Below, in pieces: positions 1 through 10,390 of a stretch of 64,000 nucleotides of DNA. Location of the stretch: contig DASZBX010000083.1 in assembly GCA_035943635.1 (NCBI GenBank), positions 11,918 to 75,917 of the forward strand, read 5' to 3'. Origin of the DNA: DASZBX01 sp035943635. Lineage in GTDB: Bacteria; Actinomycetota; Actinomycetes; Streptomycetales; Catenulisporaceae. Below the pieces are notes generated by a model. That model ran no database searches and had not been told where the DNA came from. It saw only the letters and a program-made list of their open reading frames with translations. Within the stretch, counting starts at the first letter, position 1; every line of letters starts with the position of its first letter. The translations under genes and the position numbers were made by a program.

Positions 1-546
1 AGTGCAGCGCGACCAGAGACGAGGAGCAGGCCGTGTCCACGGTGACCGCCGGGCCTTCGAGCCCGAAGGTGTAGGAGATCCGGCCGGAGACCACACTGCC
101 GGCGTTGCCGGTGCCCAGGAACCCGTCAACCTCCTCAGGGACCGACTGCAGGCGGGCCGCGTAGTCGTGATACATGAGGCCGGCGAACACGCCGGTCCGC
201 GATCCGCGCAGGGCGTCCGGGTCGATCCCGGCCCGCTCGAACGCCTCCCAGGACGTCTCCAGCAGCAACCGCTGCTGCGGGTCCATGGCCAGGGCCTCAC
301 GCGGGCTGATCCCGAAGAACCCGGGGTCGAACTGGGCCGCGTCGTGCAGGAAGCCGCCCGCGCTGACGTAGCTCGTGCCCGGGCGCACGCTGTCCGGGTC
401 GTAGAGCTCGGCCAGATCCCAACCGCGGTTGTCCGGGAAGGAGGAGATGCCGTCGACTCCGTCCAGGACCATCCGCCACAGCTCCTCCGGCGAACGCACG
501 TCACCGGGGAAGCGGCAGGCCATTCCGATGATCGCAATCGGGTCGT
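1..546 (-). other. PKS module 10: N-terminal part of a KS domain
   Basis: The left edge cuts this ketosynthase. The visible part reads from DDPIAIIGMACRFPGD through DPQQRLLLETSWEAFERAG to the active-site motif DTACSSSL next to base 1. Everything that decides its chemistry (AT and reductive domains) lies outside the window. Confidence 0.9.
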
Positions 547-3500
547 CGGTCGCGATCGGGTCCATCGCGAACTCGGCCACAGCGTCCTGCTGGTCGGCCA
601 CGAGTTCAGTGCGCAGTAGCACTGCGACGGCTCTGGGTGTCGCGTAGTCGAACACGAGAGTCGCAGGTAGGCGCAGTCCGGTGGCCGCGTTCAGCCGATT
701 GCGCAGTTCTACTGCGCTCAGGGAGTCGGCGCCGAGTTCGCGGAACGAGCGGTCCGGTCCGACCTCGGCCAGCGACCCGTAGCCGAGGGCCTCGGCGGCG
801 TGGGTCCGGACGAGTTCGAGCAGCAGTTTGTCCTGGTCGGCGGCCGGGAGTGCGGACAGCGTCTGGGCCAGCGTGCTCTGCCGGGCCTCGGCGCGGCGCG
901 CGGCGCTGCGGGTGGGCGCGGGCACGAGGGCCTGGAGGATGTGCGGGACCTGGGTGCCGCGCAGTACCTGGAGGTCCAGGTTGAGCGGGATGAGCAGCGA
1001 GCGCGGGCTGTCGAGCGCGGCGTCGAAGAGGGCCACGCCCTCCTCGATGCTCAGGGCGCGGACGCCCGAGCGAGCCATCCGGGCCCGGTCGGCCTCGGAC
1101 AGGGCGCCGGCCATACTCGCGTCCTGATCCCACAGGCCCCAGGCGAGCGAGAGGCCCGGCCGGCCTGCCTCGCGGCGAACGGCCATCAGCGCGTCCAGGA
1201 ACGAGTTCGCCGCCGCGTAGTTACCCTGACCCGCGGCGCCCAGGACGCCCGAAGTGGAGGAGAAGACCACGAATCGGCTCAGCGGCAGGTGCCGGGTCGC
1301 AGCATCCAGATTTGATGCGGCGTCGACCTTGGCTGCGAACACCGAGGCCAAACGGTCCGGCGTCAGGCCGGAGATCACCGCGTCGTCGACGACGCCCGCC
1401 GCGTGTACGACGGCCGTGATCGTGGGGTGGGCGTCGATCAAGGCGGCCACAGCGGCGCTGTCGGACAGGTCGCAGGCTTCTGTCTCGACTGTCACGCCAG
1501 AGTCGGCCAGTTCCGCAACCAGGTGCGCCATGCCCGGCGCGGCCAGGCCGCGGCGGGACACCAGCACCAGCTTCGTCACGCCGGACTGGGCCAGGTGCCG
1601 CGCGAACACGCCGCCGAGGGCGCCCGAAGCACCGGTCAGCAACACCGTGTCGGCCGGGTCGAAACCACCGGCCTCGGCCTTGGCCCGCACCAGCCGAGGC
1701 ACCCACGCCTCGCCGCCGCGCACCACGACCTGCGATTCGCCGACCGCCAGGCCGAGCGCGATCTGCTCGTCGGAGTCGTCGGCGTCAACATCTACCAGCA
1801 CGAACCGGCCCGGGATCTCCGACTGGGCCGAACGCACCAGACCCCACACCGCCGCAGCGGCCACATCCACCACATTGCCGACGCCGACCGCGCCGCGGGT
1901 CACCACCACCAGCCGCGAATCGACCGGCCGATCCTCGTCGGCGAGCCACTCCTGGAGCACACCCAACAGTCCGGCGGAGATTTCCAGGACCTCGGCCGGA
2001 TCCCCGGAGACTGCGACAGGAACCTGATAGACCTCGGCCTCCGGCAGTTCGGCCGGCGGCACGACCGAGCCCGGCGCGGCCGCGACCCAGTCCACGGCGA
2101 ACAACGACTGTCCGACCCGCACGCCGCCGGCCCCGCCGGCCTGGCCCGCGGACAGCGGGCGCAACACCAGGCCGGCCACGGAGATCACCGGCGCGCCGGT
2201 CTCGTCGGCGCCCCACAGCGAGACGCCCGAACCGGTGCGCCGCAGCCGGACCCGCAGCCGGTCCGCGCCGGTGGCGAACAGCTGCACGCCGGTCCAGGAG
2301 AACGGCAGGCCGCCCTCGTCGATCAGGGTGCTGGAGCCGAGCGCGTGCAGCGCCGCGTCCAGCAGCGCCGGGTGCACGCCGTAACCGGCGGCGTCCGCGG
2401 GCTCCGGCAGGCGGACCTCGGCGAAGACGTCGCCGCCGAGGAGCCAGACGTTCGTGAGGCCCTGGAAGGTCGGGCCGTAGCCGAACCCGGCCGCGGCGAG
2501 GTCTGCGTAGACGGTCGAGATGTCCACCGGCTGGGCTCCGACCGGCGGCCAGACGGCCAGGTCCGCGCCCTCGGGCGTGGCGCCCGCGCCCAGGGCCAGG
2601 ACGCCGGTCGCGTGCCGCACCCAGGAGTCGTCGGTCTCCCCGAGCCGGCCGTAGACCGCGATCGCGCACTCGCCGGACTCGTTCGGCTCGTCGACCCGGA
2701 CCTGGATCTGGACGCCGCCGGTGGCCGGAAGGACCAGCGGGACCTCCAGGGTCAGTTCCTCCAGCCGGCCGCCGCCGACCTCGTCGCCGGCCCGCAGGAC
2801 CATGTCCACGAACGCGGTCCCGGGCAGGAACACCGAACCCTGGATCGCGTGGTCGGCCAGCCAGCCGACCGAGCCGAGCGAGAGCCGGCCGGTCAGCACG
2901 CAGCCGCCGGAACCGGCCAGCCGGACGGACACGCCGACCAGCGGGTGGTCCACGCCGGCCACGCCGAGCCCGGACACGTCCCCGGTCGCGCGCCCGGCCG
3001 CGGCCACGGTCGGCCAGTAGCGGCGGCGCTGGAACGCGTACGTCGGCAGGTCCACCCGGCGGCCGCCCGCGGGCAGCACCGAGGTCCAGTCCACGGCCAC
3101 GCCGCGCACCCAGGCCGTGGCGACGGCGGCGAGCGTCGTGGTCGCCTCGTCGCGGCCGGAGCGGACGGTCGGCGCGAAGGCGAGGTCCTCGGCCTCTGCG
3201 TCGGTGGTCAGGCAGTCCTGGGCCATCGCGGTCAGCACGCCGTCGGGGCCGAGTTCGAGGAAGGTGCGGGCACCGAATTCGCGTGCTGCGACGATGCCGT
3301 CGGCGAATCGGACCGCGGCGCGCACGTGCTCGACCCAGTATTCGGGGGTCGAAAACTCAGGCCCGGCAAGGGAACCGGAGACATTGGAGACGACCGGGAT
3401 GCGCGGCTGGTTCCAGGTGAGACCGGTCACGATACTGCGGAACTCGTCGAGCATCGGCTCCATCAGCGAGGAGTGGAAGGCGTGCGAGACGGTCAGCTTC

Positions 3501-6500
3501 TTGGTCTTGCGGCCCAGCTTCGACAGCTTCGAGGCGACAGAAGTCACGGCGGTCTTGGATCCCGAGATCACCACGGAGGTCGGGCCGTTGATCGCGGCGA
3601 TGTCCACGCCCTTCTTCAGCAGCGGCAGCACCTCTTCCTCAGAGGCCTGAACCGCCACCATCACACCGCCCGAGGGCAGCGCCTGCATCAGACGACCGCG
3701 CGCAGCAACCAGTGTGCAGGCATCGGCGAGGGACAGGACCCCGGCCACATGCGCGGCTGCGATCTCGCCGATCGAGTGGCCCAGCAGGACATCCGGGGTG
3801 ATCTTCCACGGCTCCAGCAGCCGGAAGATCGCGACCTCGATCGCGAACAACGCAGGCTGCGCATATCCGGTCTGGTCGATCACCGGAGCGGAGTCATCGC
3901 CGAACACGACCGACGACAGCGACCGGTCCAGCAGCACATCAAAGTACGCACACACCTCGTCGAACGCGGCCGCGAATGCCGGGAAGGCGTCGTACAACCC
4001 GCGGCCCATCCCAATGCGCTGCGAACCCTGTCCGGTGAACAGGAACGCGGTCAGGCCGGGCGTGACCGAGCCGGTCACGACGTTCGCCGCGCTCTTCTCC
4101 TTTGCCAGCGCGGTCAGGCCGACCTTGGCCCCGTCCAGGACCACGGCCCGGGACTCGAACGCCGAGCGGGCCACCGCCAGGGTGTGCGCGACATCGAGCA
4201 GCGGGAGCCCGGCGTGGTCCTTGAGGTGCCGGCCGAGCCGGTCGGCCTGGGCGGCCAGGGCCGCGGGCGTGCGGCCGGACAGCAGCAGCGGGAGGCCGGC
4301 CGCGGGAGTCTCGTCGGCCTGCGGGGCGTTGTCCTCCTGGGCCGCGGCGGGGACGTGCTCGATCACGACGTGCGCGTTGGTGCCGCTCATGCCGAACGAG
4401 GACACCGCCGCCCGGCGCGGACGACCGTCGCCGAGCTCCGGCCAGTCCCGGGCCTCGGTCAGCAGCTCGACCGCGCCCGCAGTCCAGTCCACGTGGCTGG
4501 AAGGTTCGTCGACGTGCAGCGTGCGCGGCATCACGCCGTGTTGCATCGCCATCACCATCTTGATCACACCGCCCACTCCGGCCGCGGCCTGGGTGTGACC
4601 GATGTTCGACTTGAGCGAACCGAGGTACAGCGGGCGGTCCTCGGGCCGGTCGGCGCCATAGGTCGCGAGCAGCGCCTGCGCCTCGATCGGGTCGCCGAGC
4701 ACGGTGCCGGTGCCGTGGCCTTCGACCAGGTCCACATCGGCGCCGGTCAGGCCGGCGTTGGCCAGGGCCTGGCGGATCACCCGCTGCTGGGAGGGTCCGT
4801 TGGGGGCGGTCAGGCCGTTGCTGGCGCCGTCCTGGTTCACCGCGGAGCCGCGGACCAGGGCGAGCACCGGGTGGCCGTTGCGCTGCGCATCGCTCAGCCG
4901 CTCCAGCAGCAGGAAGCCGACGCCCTCACCCCAGCCGGTGCCGTCCGCGGCCTCGGCGAAGGCCTTGCAGCGGCCGTCGGCGGCCAGGCCGCGCTGGCGG
5001 GAGAACTCGATGAAGGTGCCCGGGGTGGACATCACCAGCACGCCGCCGGCCAGGGCCAGTTCGCACTCGCCGCCGCGCAGGGACTGGGCGGCCAGGTGCA
5101 GGGCGACCAGGGAGGAGGAGCAGGCGGTGTCGACGGTGACCGCGGGGCCTTCGAAGCCGAAGGTGTAGGAGAGCCGGCCGGACATCACGCTCGCGGAGCT
5201 GCCGGTGGCCAGGTGGCCCTCGGCGTCGCCGGAGCCGGCGGTCATCATCAGGGCCGCGTAGTCCTGGCTGTTGGACCCGGCGAACAGGCCGACCGGGCGG
5301 CCGCGGAGCGAGTCCGGGGCGATCCCGGCCCGTTCCAGGCTCTCCCAGGCGGTCTCCAGCAGCAGGCGCTGCTGCGGGTCCATGGTCAGGGCCTCGCGCG
5401 GGCTGATGTTGAAGAAGCCGGAGTCGAACTCGTCGGCGGCGCTGAGGAATCCGCCCTTGTCCGAGTACGACGTCCCCTGGTGCGCGGGGTCGGGATCGTA
5501 GAGTGCTTCGACGTCCCAGCCGCGGTCGGCGGGGAAGGAGGAGACGGCGTCCACGCCGTCGGCGACCAGCTGCCACAGGTCCTCGGGCGAGGTGACCCCG
5601 CCGGGGTAGCGGCAGCTCATCGAGACGATCGCGATCGGGTCGTCGTCCGGGGCGGTGGTCGCGGCGACCGCGACGGCCGGGCGAGCTTCCGGGGCGTCGG
5701 CGCCGAGCAGCCGGGTGCCGAGGTAGGCGGCCAGCGCGGCCGGGTTGGCGTAGTCGAACACGAGCGTGGAGGCCAGGCGCAGGCCGGTCTGTGCGGCCAG
5801 CCGGTTGCGCAGTTCGACCGCGAGCAGGGAGTCGAAGCCCATCTCCTTGAACGGGCGGCCCGGGTCGATCGCGTCCGCGCCGACATGGCCGAGCACGGCG
5901 GCGACGGCGCCGCGCAGCAGGGCCAGCACGGTGCGCTCGCGCTCCGGGCCGGACTGCGCGGCCAGGGTGCGGGCCAGCTCGGAGCGCTCGTCCTGGGCCC
6001 CGGTTCCGGCGGCCAGGGCGCTGCGCACCTCGGGCAGGTCGCCGATCAGCGGGCGCGGGCGGGCGGCGGTGAAGGCGGGGGCGAACAGGGCCCAGTCGAC
6101 GTCGGCGACGGTGAGGGTCGGCTCGGCCGCGCCGGCCGCGTGGGCCAGTGCGGTCAGCGCCCGGGCCGGGTCCATCGGGAGCAGGCCGCGCCGGCGCAGC
6201 TGCTCGTCGGCGTCCCCGGCCGCGGCCATGCCGCCCTCGGCCCACGGGCCCCAGGCCACCGCGGTGCCGGCCAGGCCGCGGGCGCGGCGGGTCTCGGCCA
6301 GGGCGTCCAGGTAGGCGTTGGCGGCGCAGTACGCGGCCTGGCCGCCGCTGCCCCAGACCCCGGAGATCGAGGAGTACAGGATGAAGGCGTCCAGCTCGGT
6401 GTCGCCGAGGAGTTCGTCCAGGTTCCGGGCGCCGTCGACCTTGGCCCGGAGCGCGACGTGGAAGCGGTCGGCGGTCAGGCCGGCGATGTCGGCGACGTCG

Positions 6501-9500
6501 TTGACGCCGGCCGCGTGCAGGACCGCGTCGACCGGGTGGGCGGCCAGCAGCGCGGCGAGGGCGTCGCGGTCGGCGACGTCGCACGCGGCGACCTGGGCGT
6601 CCACGCCGGTTGCGGTGAGCTCGGCCAGCAGGTCCACTGCGCCGGGCGCGTCCAGGCCCGCGCGGCTGGTCAGGATCAGGCGTTCGGCGCCGTGGGCGGC
6701 GGCCCAGCGGGCGGCGTGGGCGCCGAGCGCGCCGGTGCCGCCGGTGATCAGGACCGTGCCCCGCGGCTGCCAGGCCGGGCCGGTCAGGGCCTCGGCGTGC
6801 TCGAGTCGGCGCACGAAGACCCCGGAGGCGCGGACGGCGACCTGATCCTCGGTCCCGGCGGCCAGGACCGCGCCGAGGCGGGTGGCCGCGCGCCGGTCCA
6901 GGTCGGCGGCGGGCAGGTCGACCAGGCCGCCCCAGCGGCCCGGGTGCTCCAGGCCGACGACCCGGCCGACGCCCCAGACCAGGGCCGGTTCCGCGGAGGC
7001 GAGGGCGTCGGAGCGGCCGACGGCCACGGCGCCGCGGGTGGTGATCCACAGCGGGGCCTCGATCTCGGCGTCGCCGAGGGCCTGGACCAGGGTGAGCGTG
7101 CCGAAGGCGCAGGCGCCGGGCAGTTGCAGGACGCCGCCGACCGGTCCGGTCTCGGCGGTCTGGGCGCGCAGCAGGTCGGTCAGCTGCTCGCGGGTGGTGT
7201 CGGGGGCGGTGGACAGGCGGCGGATCTCGGCGCCCTGCGCGGTCAGGCCGGTCGCGATCTGGTCGGCGTGGGCGTCCGCGGCGTCGGTGGTGTCGTGCGG
7301 CTGGATCAGCAGCCAGGTGCCGGAGAGCGTGGCCGTGGCCGCGCCGAGTGCGGGCTCGGGCCGCCAGGCGATCTTGTAGCGGGAGGCGTCCAGCCGGGAG
7401 CGGTCGCGGCGCTTGCCGCGCCAGGCGGACAGCAGCGGCAGGGCGGAGCGCAGTTCCTCGGCGCCGTCGAGTTCGGCCGAGCCGGCCAGGGCGGCGAGCG
7501 CGGACAGGTCCTCGCGGTCGACCGCGTCCCAGAACCGGGCGTCCTCGGCGTCCGCGGCGGTGTCGGGGGCCGGGGCGGCGGTGGAGGTCAGCCAGTAGCG
7601 GTTGCCGCCGAACGCGTAGGTCGGCAGGTCCACCCGCCGTGCGGCCGGGACGAACGCGGTCCAGTCGATCCGGGTGCCCTGGGTGAACGCGGTGGCCAGG
7701 GCGGCGAGCAGGGTGCGCGGTTCGGGGCGGTCCCGGCGCAGCACCGGGGCGAAGGTGCCGGTGTCCACGCAGTCCTGGGCCATCGCGCTCAGCGCGCCGT
7801 CGGGTCCGAGTTCCAGGAAGGTGCTCGCGCCGAGTTCGGCGAGGGTGTCGACGGCGGCGGCGAAGCGGACGGCGTCGCGGGCGTGGCCGACCCAGTAGTC
7901 GGGGGTCGAGAGCTCCGGCCCGGCGAGGTGGCCGGTGACCGTGGAGACGATCGGGATCCGGGCCGGGCTGTAGGTCAGGCCTGCGGCGAGGTCGCGGAAC
8001 TCGGCGAGCATCGGCTCCATCAGCATGGAGTGGAAGGCGTGGCTGACCGGGAGCTTCTTGGTCTTGCGGCCCAGGGCCCGGAAGTGCTCGGCCACGGGAC
8101 CGAGGGCGGCCTCGTCGCCGGAGACGACGGTGGCCCGCGGGCCGTTGACCGCGGCGATCGCGACCGGGGCGGCCGGGTCGGCGGCGAGCAGGGCGGCGAC
8201 CTCGGATTCGGCGGCCTGGAGCGCGATCATGGCTCCGCCCGCGGGCAGGGCCTGCATCAGCCGGCCGCGGGCGGCGACCAGGGCGGCGGCGTCGGCCAGG
8301 GAGAGCACGCCAGCCATGTGCGCGGCCGCGATCTCGCCGATCGAGTGGCCGGCCAGCAGGTCCGGGGTGACGCCGTGGTGTTCCAGGGTGCGGTAGAGGG
8401 CGACTTCGAGGGCGAACAGGGCGGGCTGGGTGGCGGCGGTCTGGTCCAGTGCGGCGGCGTCGGCGCCGAAGACCAGGTCGCGCAGCGGGCGGCCGAGGTG
8501 CGGGTCGAGGGCGGCGCAGGCCTGGTCGAAGGCGGCGGCGAACGCCGGGTCGGCGGCGTGGAGTTCGCGACCCATGTCCGGGCGCTGGGAGCCCTGGCCG
8601 GCGAAGAGGAAGGCGAGTTTGCCGTCGGTCGCGGTGCCGGTGACCGCGTCCGGGGTCGGCTGGCCGTCGGCGAGCGCGGCCAGGGCGGCCGGGAGTGCGT
8701 CGGCGTCGGCCGGGAGCAGGACGGCGCGGTGCGCGAGGGTCGCGCGGCCGGACAGCAGGGAGTGGGCGACGTCGGCCGGGTCCAGGTCGGGGTGCTCGGC
8801 CAGGTGCTCGCGCAGGCGGTCGGCTTGTCCGCGCAGCGCTTCGGCGGTGTGCGCGGTGAGCACCAGCGGCGGCAGACCGGCAGCGGCGCGCGCGGTCGCA
8901 GAGGTCCGGGATATCTCAGAGGTCTGCGGCGCGTCGGCGTCTTCGGCGAGCGGCTCGGGCTCGGCCGGGGCCTGCTCGATGATCACGTGGGCGTTGGTGC
9001 CGGACACGCCGAAGGCGGAGACCCCGGCCCGGTACGGCGCGCCGGTCTGCGGCCAGGGCAGCGGCTCGGTGACCAGTTCGACCGCGCCGTCGGACCATTC
9101 CACGTGCGGGGTCGGCTCGTCCACGTGCAGGGTGCGCGGCACCATACCGTGGCGCATGGACAGGACGACCTTCATCACGCCGGCCACGCCCGCGGCGGCC
9201 TGGGTGTGGCCGAGGTTGGATTTGAGCGAGCCGAGCAGCAGCGGACGGCCGGGCTCGCGGTCCTGGCCGTAGACCGCGAGCAGGGCCTGGGCCTCGATCG
9301 GGTCGCCCAGGACCGTGCCGGTGCCGTGCGCCTCGACCGCGTCGACCTGGGCCGCGGACAGCCGCGCGTTGGCCAGGGCCTGGCGGATCACGCGCTGCTG
9401 GGCCGGGCCGTTGGGGGCGGTCAGGCCGTTGGACGCGCCGTCCTGGTTGACCGCGCTGCCGCGCAGCACAGCCAGGACCGGGTGCCCGTTGCGCTGGGCG

Positions 9501-10357
9501 TCGGAGAGGCGTTCGAGCAGCAGGATGCCCGCGCCCTCGGACCAGCCGGTGCCGTCGGCGGCCGCGGCGAAGGACTTGCAGCGCCCGTCCGAGGCCAGGC
9601 CGCGCTGGCGGGAGAACTCGACGAACACCGCGGGCGAGGTGATCACGGTGACGCCGCCGGCCAGGGCGAGGTCGCACTCGCCGTTGCGCAGGGCCTGGGC
9701 CGCCAGGTGCAGCGCGACCAGGGAGGAGGAGCACGCGGTGTCGATGGTGACCGCCGGGCCCTCCAGGCCGAAGGCGTAGGCCAGCCGGCCGGAGATCACG
9801 CTGCCGACGTTGCCGGTCAGCAGGTGCCCTTCCAGGTCGGCCGGGATCTCGCGCAGTTCGGAGGCGTAGCCGCCGGAGGCCGCGCCGACGAACACGCCGG
9901 TCTGGCTGCCGGCCGCCCCGGCCGGGTCGATCCCGGCCCGCTCGAACGCCTCCCACGCGGTCTCCAGCAGCAACCGCTGCTGCGGATCCATCGCCAGGGC
10001 CTCGCGCGGGCTGATCTCGAACAGGTCGGCGTCGAAGCGGGACACGTCCCGCAGGAACCCGCCCTCGGCCGAGTAGGTGGTGCCCGGGTGGTCCGGGTCG
10101 GGGTGGTAGATCCCGTCCACGTCCCAGCCGCGGTCGGCCGGGAACGGCCCGATCGCGTCCCGGCCGTCGGCCAGCAGCCGCCACAGGTCCTCGGGGGTGT
10201 CCACGCCGCCGGGGAAGCGGCAGCTCATCGAGACCACGGCGATGGGCTCCCGGGCCGCCGCCATCAGCGCCCTGTTCTGCTGCCGCAGCCGCTCCGCCTC
10301 CTTCACGGAGCGCCGCAGAGCCTCGAGGACCTTCTCGTCAGGCGTGGTGCCCATCAT
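1..10357 (-). CDS. Modular polyketide synthase PKS5, modules 8, 9 and start of 10 (3' end outside window)
   Basis: This type I PKS takes the chain from PKS4 and adds extender units 8 and 9. The frame is open from the start to base 1, about 3,450 codons, and has no stop in the window. Approximate residues: N-terminal coiled-coil docking 1-33; KS8 36-465, AT8 580-890, KR8 1200-1390, ACP8 1476-1550; KS9 1570-2000, AT9 2105-2395, DH9 2465-2720, KR9 2900-3090, ACP9 3180-3250; KS10 from 3270. KS8 and KS9 keep DTACSSSL and the two histidine motifs. Both ATs carry GHSIG and HAFH, so malonyl-CoA is expected. KR8 has WGSGGQ and no LDD (A-type); KR9 has VDD (B-type). DH9 keeps H-x3-G-x4-P. I chose the ATG at 10357 because GGAAG lies 10 bases upstream; in-frame ATGs at 10366 and 10354 are alternatives. 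PKS4 ends 33 bases upstream. No thioesterase is visible because the gene runs off the window. Confidence 0.95.
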   Translation of the reverse strand, partial: MMGTTPDEKVLEALRRSVKEAERLRQQNRALMAAAREPIAVVSMSCRFPGGVDTPEDLWRLLADGRDAIGPFPADRGWDVDGIYHPDPDHPGTTYSAEGGFLRDVSRFDADLFEISPREALAMDPQQRLLLETAWEAFERAGIDPAGAAGSQTGVFVGAASGGYASELREIPADLEGHLLTGNVGSVISGRLAYAFGLEGPAVTIDTACSSSLVALHLAAQALRNGECDLALAGGVTVITSPAVFVEFSRQRGLASDGRCKSFAAAADGTGWSEGAGILLLERLSDAQRNGHPVLAVLRGSAVNQDGASNGLTAPNGPAQQRVIRQALANARLSAAQVDAVEAHGTGTVLGDPIEAQALLAVYGQDREPGRPLLLGSLKSNLGHTQAAAGVAGVMKVVLSMRHGMVPRTLHVDEPTPHVEWSDGAVELVTEPLPWPQTGAPYRAGVSAFGVSGTNAHVIIEQAPAEPEPLAEDADAPQTSEISRTSATARAAAGLPPLVLTAHTAEALRGQADRLREHLAEHPDLDPADVAHSLLSGRATLAHRAVLLPADADALPAALAALADGQPTPDAVTGTATDGKLAFLFAGQGSQRPDMGRELHAADPAFAAAFDQACAALDPHLGRPLRDLVFGADAAALDQTAATQPALFALEVALYRTLEHHGVTPDLLAGHSIGEIAAAHMAGVLSLADAAALVAARGRLMQALPAGGAMIALQAAESEVAALLAADPAAPVAIAAVNGPRATVVSGDEAALGPVAEHFRALGRKTKKLPVSHAFHSMLMEPMLAEFRDLAAGLTYSPARIPIVSTVTGHLAGPELSTPDYWVGHARDAVRFAAAVDTLAELGASTFLELGPDGALSAMAQDCVDTGTFAPVLRRDRPEPRTLLAALATAFTQGTRIDWTAFVPAARRVDLPTYAFGGNRYWLTSTAAPAPDTAADAEDARFWDAVDREDLSALAALAGSAELDGAEELRSALPLLSAWRGKRRDRSRLDASRYKIAWRPEPALGAATATLSGTWLLIQPHDTTDAADAHADQIATGLTAQGAEIRRLSTAPDTTREQLTDLLRAQTAETGPVGGVLQLPGACAFGTLTLVQALGDAEIEAPLWITTRGAVAVGRSDALASAEPALVWGVGRVVGLEHPGRWGGLVDLPAADLDRRAATRLGAVLAAGTEDQVAVRASGVFVRRLEHAEALTGPAWQPRGTVLITGGTGALGAHAARWAAAHGAERLILTSRAGLDAPGAVDLLAELTATGVDAQVAACDVADRDALAALLAAHPVDAVLHAAGVNDVADIAGLTADRFHVALRAKVDGARNLDELLGDTELDAFILYSSISGVWGSGGQAAYCAANAYLDALAETRRARGLAGTAVAWGPWAEGGMAAAGDADEQLRRRGLLPMDPARALTALAHAAGAAEPTLTVADVDWALFAPAFTAARPRPLIGDLPEVRSALAAGTGAQDERSELARTLAAQSGPERERTVLALLRGAVAAVLGHVGADAIDPGRPFKEMGFDSLLAVELRNRLAAQTGLRLASTLVFDYANPAALAAYLGTRLLGADAPEARPAVAVAATTAPDDDPIAIVSMSCRYPGGVTSPEDLWQLVADGVDAVSSFPADRGWDVEALYDPDPAHQGTSYSDKGGFLSAADEFDSGFFNISPREALTMDPQQRLLLETAWESLERAGIAPDSLRGRPVGLFAGSNSQDYAALMMTAGSGDAEGHLATGSSASVMSGRLSYTFGFEGPAVTVDTACSSSLVALHLAAQSLRGGECELALAGGVLVMSTPGTFIEFSRQRGLAADGRCKAFAEAADGTGWGEGVGFLLLERLSDAQRNGHPVLALVRGSAVNQDGASNGLTAPNGPSQQRVIRQALANAGLTGADVDLVEGHGTGTVLGDPIEAQALLATYGADRPEDRPLYLGSLKSNIGHTQAAAGVGGVIKMVMAMQHGVMPRTLHVDEPSSHVDWTAGAVELLTEARDWPELGDGRPRRAAVSSFGMSGTNAHVVIEHVPAAAQEDNAPQADETPAAGLPLLLSGRTPAALAAQADRLGRHLKDHAGLPLLDVAHTLAVARSAFESRAVVLDGAKVGLTALAKEKSAANVVTGSVTPGLTAFLFTGQGSQRIGMGRGLYDAFPAFAAAFDEVCAYFDVLLDRSLSSVVFGDDSAPVIDQTGYAQPALFAIEVAIFRLLEPWKITPDVLLGHSIGEIAAAHVAGVLSLADACTLVAARGRLMQALPSGGVMVAVQASEEEVLPLLKKGVDIAAINGPTSVVISGSKTAVTSVASKLSKLGRKTKKLTVSHAFHSSLMEPMLDEFRSIVTGLTWNQPRIPVVSNVSGSLAGPEFSTPEYWVEHVRAAVRFADGIVAAREFGARTFLELGPDGVLTAMAQDCLTTDAEAEDLAFAPTVRSGRDEATTTLAAVATAWVRGVAVDWTSVLPAGGRRVDLPTYAFQRRRYWPTVAAAGRATGDVSGLGVAGVDHPLVGVSVRLAGSGGCVLTGRLSLGSVGWLADHAIQGSVFLPGTAFVDMVLRAGDEVGGGRLEELTLEVPLVLPATGGVQIQVRVDEPNESGECAIAVYGRLGETDDSWVRHATGVLALGAGATPEGADLAVWPPVGAQPVDISTVYADLAAAGFGYGPTFQGLTNVWLLGGDVFAEVRLPEPADAAGYGVHPALLDAALHALGSSTLIDEGGLPFSWTGVQLFATGADRLRVRLRRTGSGVSLWGADETGAPVISVAGLVLRPLSAGQAGGAGGVRVGQSLFAVDWVAAAPGSVVPPAELPEAEVYQVPVAVSGDPAEVLEISAGLLGVLQEWLADEDRPVDSRLVVVTRGAVGVGNVVDVAAAAVWGLVRSAQSEIPGRFVLVDVDADDSDEQIALGLAVGESQVVVRGGEAWVPRLVRAKAEAGGFDPADTVLLTGASGALGGVFARHLAQSGVTKLVLVSRRGLAAPGMAHLVAELADSGVTVETEACDLSDSAAVAALIDAHPTITAVVHAAGVVDDAVISGLTPDRLASVFAAKVDAASNLDAATRHLPLSRFVVFSSTSGVLGAAGQGNYAAANSFLDALMAVRREAGRPGLSLAWGLWDQDASMAGALSEADRARMARSGVRALSIEEGVALFDAALDSPRSLLIPLNLDLQVLRGTQVPHILQALVPAPTRSAARRAEARQSTLAQTLSALPAADQDKLLLELVRTHAAEALGYGSLAEVGPDRSFRELGADSLSAVELRNRLNAATGLRLPATLVFDYATPRAVAVLLRTELVADQQDAVAEFAMDPIATDDPIAIIGMACRFPGDVRSPEELWRMVLDGVDGISSFPDNRGWDLAELYDPDSVRPGTSYVSAGGFLHDAAQFDPGFFGISPREALAMDPQQRLLLETSWEAFERAGIDPDALRGSRTGVFAGLMYHDYAARLQSVPEEVDGFLGTGNAGSVVSGRISYTFGLEGPAVTVDTACSSSLVALH
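610..5644 (-). other. PKS module 9: KS-AT(malonyl)-DH-KR(B-type)-ACP
   Basis: This module extends with malonyl-CoA and leaves a double bond. KS9 has DTACSSSL. AT9 has GHSIG and HAFH. DH9 starts with the HPLVG fold motif and keeps ADHAIQGSVFLPG (catalytic His) and HPALLDAALH (catalytic Asp). KR9 has VDD and GNYAAAN, the B-type pattern that normally precedes a trans alkene. The ACP reads LGADSL. AT9 and parts of KR9 use visibly more A/T at third positions than the flanking KS. Confidence 0.85.
5700..10249 (-). other. PKS module 8: KS-AT(malonyl)-KR(A-type)-ACP
   Basis: This module extends with malonyl-CoA and reduces the beta-keto group to an L-configured hydroxyl. AT8 shows GHSIG and SHAFH. 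The region between AT and KR is only the KR structural subdomain, with no DH-like H-x3-G-x4-P motif. KR8 lacks the LDD motif (AGVND in its place) and has W before GSGGQ and an intact catalytic Tyr in AAYCAANAYLDALA, the A1 pattern. The ACP carries GFDSL. The A-type assignment is from motifs only. Confidence 0.85.
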
Positions 10358-10390
10358 CAACCCCATGCTTCCGGCGTCGGTGGTGCGTGA

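Noticed and set aside
5600..5660. An apparent one-base frameshift between modules 8 and 9 of PKS5
   Set aside because: It came from miscounting a line. Re-translation of the overlapping stretch gives one continuous frame, and the frame at position 523 agrees with that at 10366.
1403..10390. A nearly 3,000-codon open frame on the plus strand opposite PKS5, and similar long plus-strand frames opposite PKS1-PKS4
   Set aside because: The translations are low-complexity G/R/A/V/Q-rich strings without domains, while the minus strand gives uninterrupted KS, AT, KR and ACP domains. Long antisense frames are expected in GC-biased coding DNA.
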